From positions 1 to 64,000 of the forward strand of contig JAEEZX010000013.1 of the NCBI GenBank assembly GCA_016292045.1: DNA of 64,000 nt, in the 5' to 3' direction. The DNA is from Bacteroidaceae bacterium (lineage in GTDB: Bacteria > Bacteroidota > Bacteroidia > Bacteroidales > Bacteroidaceae). A program made the translations under genes and the position numbers. The notes under the pieces were generated by a model. That model searched no databases. It had not been told where the DNA came from and worked only from the letters and a program-made list of their open reading frames with translations. Of this stretch, positions 55,996 through 64,000 are shown piece by piece; position 1 is the stretch's first letter; each line of letters begins with the position of its first letter.

Positions 55996-56909
55996 TGAAG
56001 CGTTTCTTAATAAAAGTATTCTTAGTGGTAATCATTTCGTGTGTGACGATAACAATTATCAACGTGTTTATGCTTTTAAGCAAAGACAAGCTGAGCTATT
56101 ACTCTCATGAACGTAATGTAGTGCTTGCATACGAACGTCTTGTGTCATTGAAGGATACAAATAAAATTGTGATTATTGCTGGTTCCAATGGCGGTTTCAG
56201 TATCAACTCAGGACTGATTGAGCAAGCGTTCCATATGCCAGTGGTTAACACTTCTACTCATGGTGGCATTGGGGTGAGAATGCAATTTGAAATATATAGT
56301 GATTTGCTCCGAGAGGGAGATATAGTCGTGTTCTGTCCGGAATACGGAACAGGTGAAAAACGCCTTTATGGTGAATCTACGCTGGTGAGAATTCTAAGTA
56401 CACATTTACCTCAGGCCTATAGTAAGCTTTCCTTTGCCCAGTGGTTGCATATTTTAAAGTATATAGGCATACACTACAGAGAAGTCTACAAGCATAGAAA
56501 ATCAAAAGAGTTTGACGGTCCATATTCTGCAAAGGCGATTAATGAATACGGTGATATAGAGTGGGAAAGAGAGCATCAGGATACGATAAAATGTTATGAT
56601 ATAAAAAATCTTATTGACGGGGAACTGGTTTCATACTATAAATATGTTCATTCAACGACGAAAGAGCGTGGAATATGTCTTCTCTTTCTTCCGCCCACAC
56701 TTATCGGAAGTAATTTTGAAAAGGATGCCGCTTATATAAATGAGTGGGCTCAATATCTAAAGCAAAATGGAATTCCCTTGCAGTCTGAGCCGTCAAGATA
56801 TGCGTTTCCTGACAGTCTTTATTACGACACCCCTTATCATATGACTAGCATAGGCGCAGATATACGCACGGAAGTGATGATTGACGATATGATTCGGCTA
56901 TTGAAGTAA
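55995..56909 (+). CDS. Membrane-anchored SGNH/AlgJ-DltD-like partner of the MBOAT acyltransferase
   Basis: N-terminal TM; IVIIAGSNGGFSINSGLIEQAF; YYDTPYHMTSIGADIRTEVMI (D..H-like); 1-nt overlap with MBOAT gene. Confidence 0.65.
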   Translation: MKRFLIKVFLVVIISCVTITIINVFMLLSKDKLSYYSHERNVVLAYERLVSLKDTNKIVIIAGSNGGFSINSGLIEQAFHMPVVNTSTHGGIGVRMQFEIYSDLLREGDIVVFCPEYGTGEKRLYGESTLVRILSTHLPQAYSKLSFAQWLHILKYIGIHYREVYKHRKSKEFDGPYSAKAINEYGDIEWEREHQDTIKCYDIKNLIDGELVSYYKYVHSTTKERGICLLFLPPTLIGSNFEKDAAYINEWAQYLKQNGIPLQSEPSRYAFPDSLYYDTPYHMTSIGADIRTEVMIDDMIRLLK

Positions 56910-56959
56910 TTCCAACGACCACGATAAGACGTGTCCTTTTTTCGTTGATTAAGCGCGTT

Positions 56960-57769
56960 TTAAGGAATATACTGCTTCCAGAACTCTTCGTATTGATACT
57001 TTTCCCAAGCGTGGCATCCGAAAGGAAGTTTATGTGTCACTTCGTCAAACAGATATTGCGGTGAAACCTCAAAAGAGAAAAAAGCCGCTTCTTCCGCTTT
57101 GGGGATATTGAGACGATGGCGGGTGGATGCAAGCCAGCAACAGAAGAATCTGTCTTCCCACGTAGACTTGATATTTCGTTTTAGAAAATGCCCAATGGTA
57201 TTGTTGCCTAGAATCGGGCTCATACATCGTAAGAGGCAACGTCCGAAATCTTGAATAGAATGGTATTCTTCTCGGAAGATTTCCGTGCAACTTTTTATTT
57301 TGAGACGGGGATTTGTTACACGTAAGAAAGTTGAAATTTTACGTAGCGAAAGGCCGCCGTTGCCAACGCACCACAGCCCATATCCCTCTTCATGGCTAGA
57401 ATGTTGTTCAAACCATGGGGCACCGATATAATCGTATCCTTTCTGGCACCACATGTCCAATTCATCTTTAAACACCCATGCGTCTAATTGGTAGATGAGC
57501 ATATACTCGTAATTCTTGAACCTGCGATAGAATGTCTGAGATGTCATGAGACGATTATAGCCATCTATACCTTTGAAAAAATCATCATGGAAACGTTCAT
57601 CTGGCAATTTTACTCCTGCAAATCCGTTATAAGCCTTGACATCAAGGCTTTTCGGGCATACAAGACAAATGGTGTGTGTGCCAAGTATACGTATGCATTG
57701 CTGCAAGGATGACTGCTCACTGCTGGTGAGTTGTTCTTTGTATACAGGTATGACGATGACAGATTTCAT
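56960..57769 (-). CDS. DUF5672 family (glycosyltransferase-like) protein
   Basis: VIVIPVYKEQLTSSEQSSLQQC; LIYQLDAWVFKDELDMWCQKGYDYIGAPWF; GNGGLSLRKISTFLRV. Confidence 0.82.
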   Translation of the reverse strand: MKSVIVIPVYKEQLTSSEQSSLQQCIRILGTHTICLVCPKSLDVKAYNGFAGVKLPDERFHDDFFKGIDGYNRLMTSQTFYRRFKNYEYMLIYQLDAWVFKDELDMWCQKGYDYIGAPWFEQHSSHEEGYGLWCVGNGGLSLRKISTFLRVTNPRLKIKSCTEIFREEYHSIQDFGRCLLRCMSPILGNNTIGHFLKRNIKSTWEDRFFCCWLASTRHRLNIPKAEEAAFFSFEVSPQYLFDEVTHKLPFGCHAWEKYQYEEFWKQYIP

Positions 57770-58596
57770 ATATAATCTTTCTTCGCTCTCTCTTTATGTA
57801 GTTTTTTCAAGATGCCGCAAAGGAATAATGCGAAGCGGATGATTCTTCTATAGGTTTTTCTTTGGCTAACGAGAAGTGCTACTTCATTTATAATTTCGTA
57901 CCCTCCCTCCATACACATCGGTTGGATAGTTTCCAGAATGGCGGGTGATAACTCTTTTTGGCGCATTATTTCTAATTCCGTTTTCGCCAAATCCAAATCA
58001 GAACTCATGCCGCCAAGACGAAAGTCGCATACATATAATGGCAGATATTCAAAACGGCATTTTTTAAGTGTGAGTTCCACCCACTTCGCCCAGTCAGCAT
58101 ATATCTTGTAGCTTTCGTCGTAGGGTGAGGACTTCATGACGGAGCTTCTTATAAACATGGCCTGATGACATATGTTGTCTTGATATATGCCGTGTAGCGA
58201 GACGGTTTTTGGCGCATGCACCTCTTCTGCTCGTCCATCTTCATACACCCTAACCCAATCACCGTAAAGTATATCTGCAGAGTGCTCTTTCGTGAAGACA
58301 CTTTCCAGTACGGTTTTATTATTAAATATGTCGCCCGAGTTCATGAAAATCATCCATTCTCCCCGTGCGTGGGTAATACCCTTATTCTGTGCATTGTAAA
58401 CCCCTCTGTCCGGTTCGCTGCACCACCATGCCATCTCGCTTGCATGCTGCTCAAGAAATTCCCTGTCGCCCTCAGTGCTGCCTCCGTCAATCACAACCCA
58501 CTCGAAGTCTTTGTATGATTGCGATGCAATGCTCTGGTATGTAGCTTCCAAGCCTGCGAGATTATTGCGGTTAATTGTGATAATAGATACTTTCAT
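57766..58596 (-). CDS. GT2 family glycosyltransferase (copy B of an inverted paralog pair)
   Basis: MKVSIITINRNNLAGLEATYQSIASQSYKDFEWVVIDGGSTEGD...; strongly similar to 53721..54530. Confidence 0.9.
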   Translation of the reverse strand: MKVSIITINRNNLAGLEATYQSIASQSYKDFEWVVIDGGSTEGDREFLEQHASEMAWWCSEPDRGVYNAQNKGITHARGEWMIFMNSGDIFNNKTVLESVFTKEHSADILYGDWVRVYEDGRAEEVHAPKTVSLHGIYQDNICHQAMFIRSSVMKSSPYDESYKIYADWAKWVELTLKKCRFEYLPLYVCDFRLGGMSSDLDLAKTELEIMRQKELSPAILETIQPMCMEGGYEIINEVALLVSQRKTYRRIIRFALFLCGILKKLHKERAKKDYI

Positions 58597-58703
58597 GAAC
58601 AAAGCAAGGTCCGAATACGGAAAAATAATGATGCGAAGGTATGAAATAATATGCATATTTCCTTTTTTTTTGTTGTTTATTTTTTGTTATTCAACTTTTT
58701 TCG

Positions 58704-58711
58704 TACCTTTG
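58704..58711 (+). promoter_or_regulatory. TTTG-N17-TACCTTTG promoter for the CotH-GT2-GT2 transcript
   Basis: -33 TTTG at 58683..58686, 17-nt spacer, -7 TACCTTTG; ATG at 58731. Confidence 0.65.
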
Positions 58712-58730
58712 TCAATGAATGGAATAACGT

Positions 58731-60044
58731 ATGAGGTGGTTGTTAATCTTTTTTGCATTAGTAATATGCGCCTGTTCAGAGGATTCTCCGTCCATCCCTC
58801 CCGTGGAGCCGTCCGGTGATATTCCCTGTGTCTCGATTGTCACAGATAATCATGTTGGCGTTGTTTCCAAAGAATATAATGTTGATGCGACAATAACGTT
58901 ATCTTCAAAAGGTGAAGATGATATATCATTTCACGGTAAGATACGGGGACGAGGTAATGCCACTTGGAGGGAATATCCGAAGAAGCCATATAAGATAACT
59001 TTGGATTCCAAGCAGAGCATTTTTGGTTTTTCGCCGAGCAAGAACTGGATACTCTTGGCAGAATATAGCGACAAGTCGCTTGCGCGTACCGCTTTTATGT
59101 CTGAGTTGGCGAGAGTGGTAGGGATGACGCCTGTGATTGGTTATCAGCACGTGGAGGTTTATGTGGATAATGAGTACATGGGTGTGTACTTGCTGACAGA
59201 ACAAGTTGAGAGAGACAACGGCAGAGTGAAAGTGGCGCGAGATGGATATATATTAGAAGACGATAATTATTATTATGACGAGTCGCTATATTTCACCACG
59301 AAGAACTTTTCGTTCAACTACACATTTAAACACCCAGATCCAGACGAGGATGAAATATTAAGGGGTGACGTGAACTACGTATTTATCGTAAACTATCTTA
59401 ATGCATTGGAAGAGGCGCTTTTGCGCATATCGTGGGATACTGAGACATACAAGAAATACCTTGATGTGAAGAGTTTCGCAAGATGGTTCGTTGTTGCAGA
59501 GGTAACGCAAAACTGGGATCCAAATCATTATTACGCACTTTCATCGCGCAGTGATAAGTTAAAGAAAATACCGTTTTGGGATGCGGAGTGGACATTCGGA
59601 CTTGCGTTGGGAGATGAGATAAATACCGGTTGGGCTCAGGTACCGACAAAACCAAGAATTGATGCGGAGGTCTGGAGTAACAGGAAATATTTCGATTATT
59701 TGCTGCGCGATCCCGCATTTTTTGAAGAGGTTGAGCAACAATTTCAGATTCTTAAGGCACAGAAATCGGATATCATTGCAACGATTAAGGCTAAGGCGGA
59801 ATCCATTAGAACTGCCCAAAAAAATAATTTTAAACGTTGGCCGATTCTTGATGAATACGTAGGTGCAGGTCTCATCGCCCTTGGTTCATGGGATGCGGAA
59901 TTAGCTTATACCTTGTCCTTTTTTGAGCAGAGAATGGCATGGATGGATGAGTGGCTAAAATCATATAAAAGTAAAATTGTGGCGAAAGACAATCATACAA
60001 AAAGTAAAATAAGTAATAAAGAAAAGGGATTGTTTAGGGAATGA
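58731..60044 (+). CDS. CotH kinase family lipoprotein
   Basis: Lipobox LVICACSEDSP; IRGRGNATWREYPKKPYKITLDSKQSIFGFSPSKNWILLAEYSDKSLARTAF; GVYLLTEQVERDNGRV; KIPFWDAEWTFG. Confidence 0.92.
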   Translation: MRWLLIFFALVICACSEDSPSIPPVEPSGDIPCVSIVTDNHVGVVSKEYNVDATITLSSKGEDDISFHGKIRGRGNATWREYPKKPYKITLDSKQSIFGFSPSKNWILLAEYSDKSLARTAFMSELARVVGMTPVIGYQHVEVYVDNEYMGVYLLTEQVERDNGRVKVARDGYILEDDNYYYDESLYFTTKNFSFNYTFKHPDPDEDEILRGDVNYVFIVNYLNALEEALLRISWDTETYKKYLDVKSFARWFVVAEVTQNWDPNHYYALSSRSDKLKKIPFWDAEWTFGLALGDEINTGWAQVPTKPRIDAEVWSNRKYFDYLLRDPAFFEEVEQQFQILKAQKSDIIATIKAKAESIRTAQKNNFKRWPILDEYVGAGLIALGSWDAELAYTLSFFEQRMAWMDEWLKSYKSKIVAKDNHTKSKISNKEKGLFRE

Positions 60045-60805
60045 GAAAAAAACGTCCGACGATAACGTTATTGATTTCGACTTATAATTGGTTGGAGGCA
60101 TTAAAAAAAGTACTCGAGGGAGTGGAGTGTCAGACGGTCATGCCCGATGAGATTGTCATCGCAGATGACGGATCGGGGGAGGAGACCGTTTCTTTCGTGC
60201 AGCAATATGCAAAGACGTCTTGTGTACCGGTACGCCATGTGTGGCACGAAGACAAAGGTTTCCGGCGCTCGATGATATTGAACAAGGCGGTGGCAAGTGC
60301 TACAGGTGACTATATCATAGAAATGGACGGCGATGTCATTCCGGAGCGTCATTTCATAGAAGACCATATTTGTGTGGCCCGCCGTGGCTACTTCGTGTGT
60401 GGCGGTCGTGTGATGCTTAAAGAGGATGGCCGTATATCTCCTTCACACTATTTTAACTGCATACGCAGTAGAGTTTTGCGTGCCTTGGTGCTTCGCTGTA
60501 ATACAGAGTACAACGTGAGACATATAAAGGGTTGTAACATGGCTTTCTGGCGTGACGACTTCATTGCTGTGAACGGTTATGATGAGGCAATGGAAGGCTG
60601 GGGCAGCGAGGATCATGAATTTACCAGTCGTCTGTTGTTCGCCGGTGTGAAGTATCACAGATTGAAATTCGGTGGAGTATTATATCACCTTTACCACAAG
60701 GCTGCCTCAAAAGAGAACGCGGAGAAGAACCGTGAGATATTCCGAAAAGTGTGGCTGGAGCGCAAGACGTGGACAGAGGATGGCGTAAATAAGTATTTAG
60801 GATGA
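60041..60805 (+). CDS. GT2 family glycosyltransferase with Glyco_transf_7C-like C-terminus
   Basis: TITLLISTYNWLEALKKVLEGVECQTVMPDEIVIADDGS; EMDGDVIPERHFIEDH; GCNMAFWRDDFIAVNGYDEAMEGWGSEDHEF. Confidence 0.92.
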   Translation: MRKKRPTITLLISTYNWLEALKKVLEGVECQTVMPDEIVIADDGSGEETVSFVQQYAKTSCVPVRHVWHEDKGFRRSMILNKAVASATGDYIIEMDGDVIPERHFIEDHICVARRGYFVCGGRVMLKEDGRISPSHYFNCIRSRVLRALVLRCNTEYNVRHIKGCNMAFWRDDFIAVNGYDEAMEGWGSEDHEFTSRLLFAGVKYHRLKFGGVLYHLYHKAASKENAEKNREIFRKVWLERKTWTEDGVNKYLG

Positions 60806-61719
60806 AGGTATCTGTAATAGTTCCCAACTACAATCACGCCCGTTATCTAAAGGAGCGCCTGGACAGCATCCTTGCCCAGACGGTGCAGGATATAGAGGTG
60901 ATAACCCTGGATGACTGTTCGTCCGACAACAGCATGGAAGTACTTGCTGCATATGAAAATAATCCCAAGGTGCGGCATGTCGTGCGCAATACGACCAATT
61001 CGGGAAGTCCGTTCTTGCAGTGGCAGCGGGGTTTTGAACTTGCGGCGGGCGAATATGTCTGGATAGCAGAGAGTGATGATGTGGCGGAACCGACTTTCCT
61101 TGAGGAGAGCTTGAAGAGGCTTGAGCAGAATCCGGATATTCAAATGACGTTTTCCCGTTCTGTTTTCATAGATGCAGAAGGAAACCGTATGAAAGGATCT
61201 CCCGACAAACCGGCCTTGTACAAGGGTGACGGTGTGTACGACGGTCGCAAGTTCGCACTGCAGAGGATGCTCTATCGCAATGTGGTATACAATGCGTCAA
61301 TGGTGCTATTCCGCAAGAGTGCATTGAAGAGTGTGTCACCGGAATTCAGGACATATCGCTCCGGTGGAGACTGGATATTCTGGTTTGACATCATGATACA
61401 GGGAAGCATCGCGGAGATACCGCTGTGCCTGAATCGTTTCCGTCAGCACGAAGGCAAGGTTACGGTGCGTGCCGACAGAGAGGGACAGAATCTGTTGGAG
61501 AATGCCCGTTGTGTGCGTCACATGTGTAGCGAACTCAATCTGACAAAGCTTCAGAAGAAGAGTATAAGGGGACGTATGACACTGCGTTTCAGGAAGAAAG
61601 ATTTTTCCGGCAAACAGCAGGTCAGGGAGAAGTATCCGGAGTTTTATGACGGTTCCGCTTGTGATATCCTGTTCTATGAGCTGGACAAACTGTTTGGAAT
61701 CACCGGATTATTAAGATAA
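60802..61719 (+). CDS. GT2 family glycosyltransferase
   Basis: MKVSVIVPNYNHARYLKERLDSILAQTVQDIEVITLDDCSSDNS; WIAESDDVAEPTFLEE. Confidence 0.93.
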   Translation: MKVSVIVPNYNHARYLKERLDSILAQTVQDIEVITLDDCSSDNSMEVLAAYENNPKVRHVVRNTTNSGSPFLQWQRGFELAAGEYVWIAESDDVAEPTFLEESLKRLEQNPDIQMTFSRSVFIDAEGNRMKGSPDKPALYKGDGVYDGRKFALQRMLYRNVVYNASMVLFRKSALKSVSPEFRTYRSGGDWIFWFDIMIQGSIAEIPLCLNRFRQHEGKVTVRADREGQNLLENARCVRHMCSELNLTKLQKKSIRGRMTLRFRKKDFSGKQQVREKYPEFYDGSACDILFYELDKLFGITGLLR

Positions 61720-61733
61720 AAAACATTCATGTC

Positions 61734-62804
61734 ATGACAAAGCGTGCTTATTCTTTGGATGCACTTCGCGTAATAGCAATATTTTGGGTTTTCATTTGCC
61801 ATGTGCTATTTTTTGATGTGGGACTTGCTGAAGATGAAAAAATGTTACCCGATGTAAGCAATGCGATTTCGAATATTGGGGCGTGTGCAGTTCATTTTTT
61901 CATTGTACTGTCGGCATTTCTGGTAGGATATTCTTATGAGAAGAGCATAAGTCATGGATATGTGGAATATGTAAAGAAACGCGCAAAGAGATTGCTGCCG
62001 GTGAATATGGTGATTCTTCCGTTCTATGTCATATTGCTTATATGGGTGGGGTTACATGAATTTGCATGGGTAAGAACCATTGGAGATTACATATTGGCAT
62101 CACTGCTGCTTGAGGAAATGTTCAGGTTTTCTACGTTGTGTTTCAATGTGCCTGCATGGACCATTTCCACGCTGTTTATTCTTTATTTGCTCACACCGCT
62201 ACTGATATGGCCGCTGAAAAAGATAAAGAATCCATGGATACTGTTTATATTCGTTATAATTCTCACTGTGGCTGATTGGGAGTATCGATTCGGTCTTCTT
62301 ATGACGTTCCCGAAAAACACTTGGATAAATTATGCTTCTCCTATAAACAGAATCTTATCTTACATGGAAGGATTGACCCTTGGTTATGCAGTCAGGTTGG
62401 TTACATGTCCTGACAGTATACGCCGTTATGCCAAATGGATGGAGATAATAGTTTTTGGCGCGATCATCTGTGGAATTTCCATGATAAAATCACATTATAT
62501 GCTTGGCAATTACACGCTTTTGTATTCAGTACCTGCGCTGGTGTTGGTATGCTACGTGGAGGGCGGATGGATTACACGCTTTATTGCGTCGAGCAAGATA
62601 AGTAAAGTTTCCCCGTATGTGTATGCGTTCTATATGTCCCACTTCTTCTTCATATTGATGGTGTATGCCATTTGCGACAAGGTGCTGGGTATTTGGGGCA
62701 CCATGTCATTGACGCTTGTGCCGATTCTGTCGGTCGCCGCATTTATAGGTACATGTGTGGTCACCTTCCTTCTGCATCACTATGTAGAGAAACGCATAGC
62801 GTAG
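61734..62804 (+). CDS. Acyltransferase 3 family membrane protein
   Basis: RAYSLDALRVIAIFWVFICHVLFF; ~10 TM segments; SHFFFILMVY. Confidence 0.88.
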   Translation: MTKRAYSLDALRVIAIFWVFICHVLFFDVGLAEDEKMLPDVSNAISNIGACAVHFFIVLSAFLVGYSYEKSISHGYVEYVKKRAKRLLPVNMVILPFYVILLIWVGLHEFAWVRTIGDYILASLLLEEMFRFSTLCFNVPAWTISTLFILYLLTPLLIWPLKKIKNPWILFIFVIILTVADWEYRFGLLMTFPKNTWINYASPINRILSYMEGLTLGYAVRLVTCPDSIRRYAKWMEIIVFGAIICGISMIKSHYMLGNYTLLYSVPALVLVCYVEGGWITRFIASSKISKVSPYVYAFYMSHFFFILMVYAICDKVLGIWGTMSLTLVPILSVAAFIGTCVVTFLLHHYVEKRIA

Positions 62805-62828
62805 AATTATACATATAACACAACAAAC

Positions 62829-63914
62829 ATGATATCACTAATCATCTGCACACGCCATCCTAACGACTTGGATGAATTGCGCCGCAACGTGGATGCAACG
62901 ATAGGCGCTGAGTATCAGTGGGTGGTCATCGACAACAGTCAGAACCGCTACAACCTCTGCGCCGCATACAACGAGGGTGTGCGTCGCTCGCGGGGCGACA
63001 TCCTCTGTTTCATGCACGATGACATAGTGTACCACACTCAGGGATGGGGAAATAATGTGGAGCGCCATTTCCTGTCACCGGATGTTGGCATGATAGGTAT
63101 TGTCGGTTCCCATATCATACCGTCCTCGGGCGACTGGCGTGTAGGCTATGCCCCGTATCATGTCCTGCATTTCGTACAGCGTCACCATTCTTTCTCCCAC
63201 TACGATTCGTATTTCGCCATGCATGTCCGCTCTTGTCTTCAGGGTCCGCTCACGGATGTGGCTGTGCTGGACGGGGTATGGTTCTGCATTCCGAGGGCTT
63301 TGTTCGAGAGTGGGACGATACGTTTCGACGAGGAGCGTTTCACCTCGTTCCACATCTACGATTTGGATATAAGCATGCAGGTGGTGCAGTCAGGCAGGAA
63401 ACTGTATGTGGTGGACGACGTGCTTCTGGAGCACAATTCCGAGGGGGTGTACAACGAATCGTTCGTGGTGGCTCTGGAAACATTCCTTGAGAAGTGGAAG
63501 GGTATGTTGCCTGTCACACGGGGGATGCAGATAGACACAGAGCAGATAAAGGGGAATTCTGGGCATTATAAGGAGGAACTGGAGATGCGCATCGAGAGAG
63601 ACCGTGATATGGTGGCGATAATAAACTACTGGAAGCAGGTGAATGAAGGGAAAACACCTTCTCCTTTGTCGCATGGCCAGAGGATATTGTCGTCGTTCTC
63701 CGAGTTTCTCTTTATGAAGAATATGATAAAGTATTATCCAGACAAAGAGGTCTCACGCAACTATCTCCAGAACGGTTTGCGAGGTCTTTCTCCCAGACAC
63801 AGGGCTTTGATATTGTGGAAATACTTTATCTACCGCGTACTTTGCTTCCCCTGCAGTAAGAAGTCTATGACTTTTGTCGTTGCCAGCGGTAGTCCTACTC
63901 CCACTAAGAAGTAG
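62829..63914 (+). CDS. GT2-like glycosyltransferase (Glyco_tranf_2_5 type)
   Basis: ISLIICTRHPNDLDELRRNVDATIGAEYQWVVIDNSQNRYNLCAAYNEGVRRSRGDILCFMHDDIVYHT; LDGVWFCIPRALFES. Confidence 0.85.
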   Translation: MISLIICTRHPNDLDELRRNVDATIGAEYQWVVIDNSQNRYNLCAAYNEGVRRSRGDILCFMHDDIVYHTQGWGNNVERHFLSPDVGMIGIVGSHIIPSSGDWRVGYAPYHVLHFVQRHHSFSHYDSYFAMHVRSCLQGPLTDVAVLDGVWFCIPRALFESGTIRFDEERFTSFHIYDLDISMQVVQSGRKLYVVDDVLLEHNSEGVYNESFVVALETFLEKWKGMLPVTRGMQIDTEQIKGNSGHYKEELEMRIERDRDMVAIINYWKQVNEGKTPSPLSHGQRILSSFSEFLFMKNMIKYYPDKEVSRNYLQNGLRGLSPRHRALILWKYFIYRVLCFPCSKKSMTFVVASGSPTPTKK

Positions 63915-64000
63915 AGCAGCCACCATCCTTTGATGGAATATTCCATTATTACGGGGAATTCGCCCAACTGTTCAATGGGGAGACCGTAGATGAGGATGAT
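63830..64000 (-). CDS. C-terminal fragment of a membrane protein, probably an acyltransferase 3-type protein, truncated by the window edge
   Basis: Manual minus-strand translation open to base 64000: IILIYGLPIEQLGEFPVIMEYSIKGWWLLYFLVGVGLPLATTKVIDFLLQGKQSTR*; not in the ORF track because no start lies inside the window. Confidence 0.6.
   Translation of the reverse strand: MILIYGLPIEQLGEFPVIMEYSIKGWWLLYFLVGVGLPLATTKVIDFLLQGKQSTR

Noticed and set aside
1-64000. rRNA operon, tmRNA, RNase P or other large ncRNA
   Set aside because: No recognisable conserved cores seen on either strand; intergenic regions are mostly too short.

Overview
The window is chromosomal DNA from a Bacteroidales bacterium, probably Prevotella/Prevotellaceae-like. 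Support for this: TAnnTTTG -7 promoter boxes, type IX secretion (T9SS) genes, T9SS-type C-terminal tails, and fused or overlapping Bacteroidales operons. The left part (1-15.1 kb) is mostly housekeeping: tsaE, pssA, psd, dnaE, trxA, tadA, yraN, birA, pyrH, frr, rsgA. Within it sits a five-gene minus-strand operon (9.6-13.5 kb) encoding a VTC/CYTH polyphosphate-polymerase-like protein, DUF4956, DUF2490, a Cthe_2159-like beta-helix lipoprotein and a small T9SS-tailed protein. From 15.2 to 24.7 kb two giant paralogous surface proteins (~1200 aa) flank metG in direct orientation. From 25.2 to 31 kb there is a 1228-aa GT2 - DUF4922(HIT-like) - SpoIID fusion, overlapping aroB, which overlaps a GH43 gene. 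Next come a TonB-dependent-receptor-like barrel, tRNA-Pro(GGG), aroA, T9SS porW/sprE and porX, aroQ, xerD, and fmt. A polysaccharide locus (49.6-64 kb) carries rfbC, pyruvyl transferase, six GT2-type or related glycosyltransferases, MBOAT plus an SGNH-like partner, a CotH-kinase lipoprotein and acyltransferases. The best candidates for undescribed biology are the GT2-HIT-SpoIID fusion, the VTC/DUF4956/DUF2490/Cthe_2159 operon, and the metG-flanking paralogs with a repeat-bearing 5' leader. No tools were run. Family names come from motif recognition and should be checked with HMM searches.
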